Below, one piece after another: positions 7,193 through 9,425 of a stretch of DNA of 9,425 nt. The position numbers and the translations under genes are program-made. The notes under the pieces were generated by a model, which worked only from the letters and a program-made list of their open reading frames with translations, was not told the DNA's origin and made no database searches. Source of the DNA: Bacillota bacterium (GTDB lineage Bacteria; Bacillota; Clostridia; Christensenellales; CAG-138); NCBI GenBank assembly GCA_023416175.1, contig JAEZIE010000257.1, positions 1-9,425 on the forward strand. Reading direction: 5' to 3'. Every line of letters starts with the position of its first letter. The first letter of the stretch is position 1.

Positions 7193-7882
7193 TCAGCATT
7201 CCAACAGAAGTTTGGGTGCGAATCCGATATAATCCGCCGACACGAGCGCGTATTGCACGCCGTTTCTCCCGCCTTCGAACCCGCTCCGGCAGCTCCTGCC
7301 ATGAAGATGCCCATAGACGGCAAGGCTGACGTTTGCGCGCTCAAGCGCCTGGGAAAAGCCGGAGGGTGCCCGGTTTTCGTTAAAAGGCGGATAGTGCAGC
7401 ATGGCGATACGAAGTCCGCCCTGAGGCAGGCCTGAAAGGGAAAGCCCAAGACGCATAACTTCGCGGTCATAAATCTTTTGATCCTCGGGCACAAAGTTCA
7501 TGCTGCCCGGGCAGATCCATCCCCGCGTACCCGCAATATGGATGTCCCCGAACGAGAAGCAATCGTTCTGCAGCACGTGCATGCCCTTGGGCAGCGCCGC
7601 GCGTACCTGCGTGACGGAGTTCCACCAGTAATCGTGGTTTCCTCGGATCATCAGCTTTGTTCCGGGAAGCTCCGAAACAAACGACATATCGACTAAGGCG
7701 TCCTTTAAATGCATAGCCCAGCTAAAGTCCCCAGGCAGCAATATGAGATCATCGTCCCCCACGAGGGAGAGCCAATTCTCTTTGATACGCTGCGCATGGT
7801 TCTCCCAAGCCGGGCCGAAAATATCCATTGGCTTATCGACCGCGCCGGACAAGTGCAAATCCCCGATTGCAAACACCTTCAT
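7193..7882 (-). CDS. Calcineurin-like metallophosphoesterase
   Basis: This is a 229-residue predicted phosphohydrolase of the two-metal calcineurin-like fold. All five metal-site motifs are present in order: GDLH (D8, H10), GDFSW (D52), GNHDYWW (N82, H83, D84), MLHYPP (H163) and YGHLHG (H192, H194). The tryptophan-rich GDFSWAM and GNHDYWW blocks and FGPAWENH (22-29) recall a conserved bacterial subgroup that I remember as COG1768, whose substrate is not known to me. No signal peptide is seen, so it is probably cytosolic. Two ATGs compete. The one at 7888 is only 4 nt from AGGAG, while the one at 7882 is 10 nt from it and starts the protein at MKVFAIGDLHLS as in relatives, so 7882 is preferred. 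It stands alone between an unusual regulatory segment and a terminator. The substrate cannot be predicted. Confidence 0.9.
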   Translation of the reverse strand: MKVFAIGDLHLSGAVDKPMDIFGPAWENHAQRIKENWLSLVGDDDLILLPGDFSWAMHLKDALVDMSFVSELPGTKLMIRGNHDYWWNSVTQVRAALPKGMHVLQNDCFSFGDIHIAGTRGWICPGSMNFVPEDQKIYDREVMRLGLSLSGLPQGGLRIAMLHYPPFNENRAPSGFSQALERANVSLAVYGHLHGRSCRSGFEGGRNGVQYALVSADYIGFAPKLLLEC

Positions 7883-7915
7883 ATGCATTCTTCTCCTTTA
7901 CTATTCCCAGTCGAA

Positions 7916-7937
7916 CGTGGACAAATATTTGTCCACG
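7916..7937. repeat. Perfect 22-bp palindrome, operator candidate
   Basis: The half-site CGTGGACAAAT (7916-7926) is followed immediately by its exact reverse complement (7927-7937), with no spacer. It sits 34 nt before the preferred phosphoesterase start and about 13 bp downstream of a TATACT box, a classic place for a repressor operator. No T-tract follows on either strand, so it is not an intrinsic terminator. In RNA it could also form a hairpin with an AU-rich loop. Confidence 0.7.
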
Positions 7938-7949
7938 GCTAAGGAAAAT

Positions 7950-7955
7950 AGTATA
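7950..7955 (-). promoter_or_regulatory. Candidate −10 box for the phosphoesterase gene
   Basis: TATACT on the minus strand matches five of six bases of the SigA −10. The best −35 at 17 nt is TTCATT (three of six), which is weak. If it is used, transcription starts near 7943 and the 22-bp palindrome falls at about +6 to +27. It lies directly at the foot of the 13-bp stem-loop, overlapping its last bases. Confidence 0.35.
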
Positions 7956-7997
7956 CGAATCCGCTCCAAGGAAATGAATGGAATGCGGATTCATATA
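7952..7997 (-). repeat. 13-bp inverted repeat / stem-loop
   Basis: On the minus strand TATATGAATCCGC (7997-7985) pairs with GCGGATTCGTATA (7964-7952) around a 20-nt loop. The single non-Watson-Crick position is U-G in minus-strand RNA but would be C-A in plus-strand RNA, so the structure favours minus-strand transcripts. The downstream CTATTTTCC is only a weak U-tract. It could be a poor terminator for the zinc-ribbon gene, an RNA processing site or a protein site. Confidence 0.55.
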
Positions 7998-8005
7998 ACA
8001 GGCGG

Positions 8006-8026
8006 AAAAGCGCATCCGGGGGCGCT
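8006..8026 (-). terminator. Weak terminator-like hairpin after zinc-ribbon gene
   Basis: AGCGC (8026-8022) pairs with GCGCT (8013-8009) around an 8-nt GC-rich loop, followed by a short T run (8009-8006). It lies about 32 nt past the zinc-ribbon stop. The stem is short and the T-tract has only four bases, so termination would be partial at best. Confidence 0.3.
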
Positions 8027-8057
8027 CAACATCCTACCGTGGCACTAAGAAGAGTGA

Positions 8058-8462
8058 TTAATCCTCATCCTCTTCGTCGTCTTGATCCAAATCGAGGGGC
8101 AGAGCAACATCGTCCTCAGCATCATCCTCGCCGAATTCCTTATGCATTTCCTTTAGGTCTTCGCTGGGAATATCCGAGGAAAGCGGAACGTCGATTTCAT
8201 CCAGCTGGTTCATATCCATAGCGATGGGCGTGGGCTGCTCCATCAGGTTATCCATCTTTTCACGCCTTCTGCGTTCGCTCAGGCAATATCCGCAGAATTC
8301 TTGCCCGGCCAAAGCGGGATTCTCTCCGCATTCGATGCAGATGTTCTGCAGGTCTTCGTTATCGTCCGATTCGCCTTTGATCTGGCGGCGGCAGACGGGG
8401 CAGTATTTTTCGTCGTCACGAATATAGTTCAATTCGCATCTAGGGCATTTGTGCAGGCCCAT
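8058..8462 (-). CDS. Twin zinc-ribbon protein with acidic tail, unknown function
   Basis: I cannot assign a function to this 134-residue protein. It has two four-cysteine ribbons with the same internal spacing: CPRC-x11-CPVC (C6, C9, C21, C24) and CIEC-x11-CGYC (C42, C45, C57, C60), each followed by arginines. A basic stretch SERRRREK (62-69) comes next. The second half has no cysteines and is strongly acidic, ending DLDQDDEEDED, and is probably disordered. Each ribbon should bind one zinc ion. The opening MGLHKCPRCELNYI resembles short zinc-ribbon proteins I recall from Clostridia. The ATG at 8462 has GGAGG 9 nt upstream. The frame continues to a TTG at 8531, but that part overlaps the 5'UTR hairpin and has no ribosome site. 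It is a single gene with its own promoter. A role in nucleic-acid or protein binding is only a guess. Confidence 0.8.
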   Translation of the reverse strand: MGLHKCPRCELNYIRDDEKYCPVCRRQIKGESDDNEDLQNICIECGENPALAGQEFCGYCLSERRRREKMDNLMEQPTPIAMDMNQLDEIDVPLSSDIPSEDLKEMHKEFGEDDAEDDVALPLDLDQDDEEDED

Positions 8463-8509
8463 GCTTACAATCCTCCATTCAGGTTTACACGCTTGACTAC
8501 AATAGATGA

Positions 8510-8530
8510 TGCGCGGCCTATTACCGCGCA
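8510..8530 (-). repeat. 5'UTR hairpin upstream of zinc-ribbon gene
   Basis: TGCGCGG (8530-8524) pairs with CCGCGCA (8516-8510) around a 7-nt loop. It lies about 18-38 nt after the predicted transcription start and well ahead of the GGAGG. No T-tract follows, so it is not an intrinsic terminator. It may stabilise the mRNA 5' end or form part of a control element. Confidence 0.5.
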
Positions 8531-8577
8531 ACCCACTGCATCAAACCCTATCCTATTATGCGAAAGGCAACCCGCTG
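8528..8577 (-). repeat. Imperfect 11-bp direct repeat at zinc-ribbon promoter
   Basis: CAGCGGGTTGC (8577-8567) and CAGTGGGTTGC (8538-8528) differ at one base and begin 39 bp apart. The first copy occupies the promoter spacer, and the second lies about 10-20 bp after the predicted start. Both copies are followed a few bases later by TAATAGG. The arrangement would suit a regulator that binds both, but chance cannot be excluded. Confidence 0.4.
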
Positions 8578-8583
8578 TGTCAA
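8555..8583 (-). promoter_or_regulatory. Strong SigA-type promoter of zinc-ribbon gene
   Basis: The minus strand reads TTGACA (8583-8578, perfect), an ideal 17-nt spacer, then CATAAT (8560-8555, five of six). The predicted start is near 8548, giving a leader of about 86 nt before the ATG at 8462. It is the closest match to consensus among the promoters seen in the window. Confidence 0.8.
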
Positions 8584-8611
8584 GACGATTACCCTCCTGA
8601 AATAAAATAAT

Positions 8612-9226
8612 TTATGTAACATATGCCCCTTGCGCATCCGCAAGCACCTGACCCATGCGAAAAAGCAGCGCGTCGCGTCCCGAAGCGTCCTCGGATGAGT
8701 ACGGAATGGCCGCTGGCGGCGCGCCTAAAAGCTTCGCCGTGGCGTTTGCAGCCTGCTGCCGTTTGGATCGCGCGAGCTTATCGGCTTTCGTGGCCACCAG
8801 CGTAAATGGCACGCCGTAATAGAGCATCCACTGATACATTTGCCTGTCCTCGGCGGTGGGCGCATGGCGGATATCTAACAGCAGAAACAGATGCGTCACC
8901 CGTCCGGAGGAAAGGTATCCTTCCATCAGCGCGCCCCATGACTCCCTTTGCTCTTTGGGTGCTTTTGCAAACCCGTAGCCCGGCAGGTCCACCAGGTAAA
9001 ACGAACGGTTGATCAAAAAGAAATTGATGAGCCGCGTCTTCCCGGGGCTTTGGGACGTCTTTGCAAGCTTATAGTTGTTGCACAGGGAATTGATGAGCGA
9101 GGATTTCCCCACATTGGATTTTCCCACAACAGCAATTTCTGCCACCCGTTTTTCCGGATACCCGGGAGCATTCGCGGCACTTGTGACAAATTCCGCCTGC
9201 TTGATGAGGAACCGTTCTTCGCTCAT
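8612..9226 (-). CDS. ysxC: Ribosome-assembly GTPase YsxC/YihA (EngB)
   Basis: YsxC is a small essential-type GTPase of the TrmE-Era-EngA-EngB group, known to help late assembly of the large ribosomal subunit. The 204-residue protein is one G domain. It has G1 GKSNVGKSS (35-43), the switch I region SQSPGKTRLINFF (58-70), G3 DLPGYG (80-85), G4 TKADK (146-150) and G5 SSED (177-180). Its N-terminal FLIKQAEFVTSA is typical. The ATG at 9226 overlaps the lon stop as ATGA, with a GGGAG about 7 nt upstream. The lon-ysxC order is the same as in Bacillus subtilis, so the pair is probably co-transcribed and translationally coupled. No terminator is evident after it. The next promoter begins within 30 bp of its stop. 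Confidence 0.97.
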   Translation of the reverse strand: MSEERFLIKQAEFVTSAANAPGYPEKRVAEIAVVGKSNVGKSSLINSLCNNYKLAKTSQSPGKTRLINFFLINRSFYLVDLPGYGFAKAPKEQRESWGALMEGYLSSGRVTHLFLLLDIRHAPTAEDRQMYQWMLYYGVPFTLVATKADKLARSKRQQAANATAKLLGAPPAAIPYSSEDASGRDALLFRMGQVLADAQGAYVT

Positions 9227-9425
9227 GACAACACTCCCGTCTGGTTATTCCAATCTGCAGCCGCCTGAAAAAATGGCTCCTCCCGTTGTATGGGAGCCCC
9301 TTTGGGGGAACCGACCAACGCCTGCCGGAACACGGCGTCCAACGTTTCCACAAATACAAATTCCAGCGCCTTTCGTGCGCTCTCAGGGATATCCTCGATA
9401 TCCTTGCGGTTGCCGTTGGGCAGCA
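9223..9425 (-). CDS. lon: ATP-dependent protease Lon, C-terminal end (partial)
   Basis: Only the last 66 codons are in the window, and the gene enters from the right edge. The visible sequence LPNGNRKDIEDIPESARKA, followed by LEFVFVETLDAVFRQALVG, matches the end of the LonA proteolytic domain. That region carries the -LP-N--D---IP- block and the final helix, after the catalytic Ser/Lys dyad that lies off the window. Lon is a cytosolic AAA+ hexamer that degrades misfolded and regulatory proteins. About 28 residues follow the usual end near ALVG (SPKGAPIQREEPFFQAAADW and eight more), which is longer than I expect for Bacillus-type Lon. Part of this extension is encoded by a terminator-like hairpin. 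The stop overlaps the ysxC start by 4 nt. Confidence 0.9.
   Translation of the reverse strand, partial: LPNGNRKDIEDIPESARKALEFVFVETLDAVFRQALVGSPKGAPIQREEPFFQAAADWNNQTGVLS
9268..9298 (-). terminator. Terminator-like hairpin inside the lon 3' end
   Basis: On the minus strand GGCTCC (9298-9293) pairs with GGAGCC (9280-9275) around a 12-nt loop. An alternative inner pairing is CTCCC/GGGAG. The hairpin is followed by A and six T (9273-9268). It looks like an intrinsic terminator but is translated as part of lon (GAPIQREEPFF), about 42 nt before the ysxC start. It may cause partial termination between lon and ysxC, especially when translation is poor. Confidence 0.45.

Noticed and set aside
7108..7494. 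Possible frameshift at the end of the phosphoesterase, since another frame stays open for about 29 codons past its stop
   Set aside because: The in-frame end VSADYIGFAPKLLL fits the expected family C-terminus, so the other frame is not needed.
8463..8531. TTG-initiated extension of the zinc-ribbon protein
   Set aside because: It would start inside the leader hairpin without a ribosome site, whereas the ATG at 8462 has GGAGG 9 nt upstream.
1..9425. Mobile elements, CRISPR arrays, tRNA or rRNA genes, riboswitches
   Set aside because: I looked on both strands and saw no transposase, no regularly spaced repeats, no cloverleaf and no recognisable riboswitch core.

Overview
The window looks like chromosomal DNA of a moderately GC-rich member of the Clostridia (Bacillota). 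The evidence is the Gram-positive style division/cell-wall (dcw) order mraZ-rsmH-ftsL-PBP-murE-mraY, a division transpeptidase with C-terminal PASTA domains, a MurE with the meso-diaminopimelate signature DNPR, the lon-ysxC pair known from Bacillus, and strong GGAGG-type ribosome binding sites. A genus cannot be assigned from this sequence. Every convincing gene lies on the minus strand, so transcription runs from the high-coordinate end to the low-coordinate end.

Region by region, in transcription order. (1) 9425-8612: the last 66 codons of lon (ATP-dependent protease), overlapping ysxC (ribosome-assembly GTPase) by 4 nt. A terminator-like hairpin plus T6 sits inside the lon 3' end. (2) 8611-8463: an intergenic segment with a near-consensus SigA promoter (TTGACA, 17 nt, CATAAT), an imperfect 11-bp direct repeat and a 5'UTR hairpin. 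(3) 8462-8058: an uncharacterised 134-aa protein with two equally spaced four-cysteine zinc ribbons and a very acidic tail. (4) 8057-7883: an intergenic segment holding a weak terminator-like hairpin, a 13-bp stem-loop, a TATACT box and a perfect 22-bp palindrome. (5) 7882-7193: a calcineurin-like metallophosphoesterase, followed by a good intrinsic terminator at 7045-7085. (6) 7044-6872: an AT-rich regulatory region with a pair of TGGGG repeats (candidate MraZ sites) and a TATAAT promoter. (7) 6871-136: the dcw cluster. mraZ and rsmH overlap by 4 nt, then ftsL, a class B penicillin-binding protein with two PASTA domains, a 143-bp gap with a second strong promoter, murE and mraY. (8) 135-1: the spacer after mraY and the possible first 19 codons of the next gene.

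The dcw genes act together. RsmH methylates 16S rRNA and MraZ is the cluster's transcription factor. MurE and MraY build the DAP-containing muropeptide and load it onto the lipid carrier. FtsL and the PASTA transpeptidase belong to the septal synthesis machinery that crosslinks the product. The upstream genes are housekeeping (Lon, YsxC) plus two conserved-looking genes of unknown role.

Most of the window is ordinary core genome. I found no mobile element, CRISPR array, tRNA or rRNA. The parts that merit a second look are the palindrome and stem-loop pair upstream of the phosphoesterase, the twin zinc-ribbon acidic protein with its own strong promoter, and the terminator-like element absorbed into the lon reading frame.
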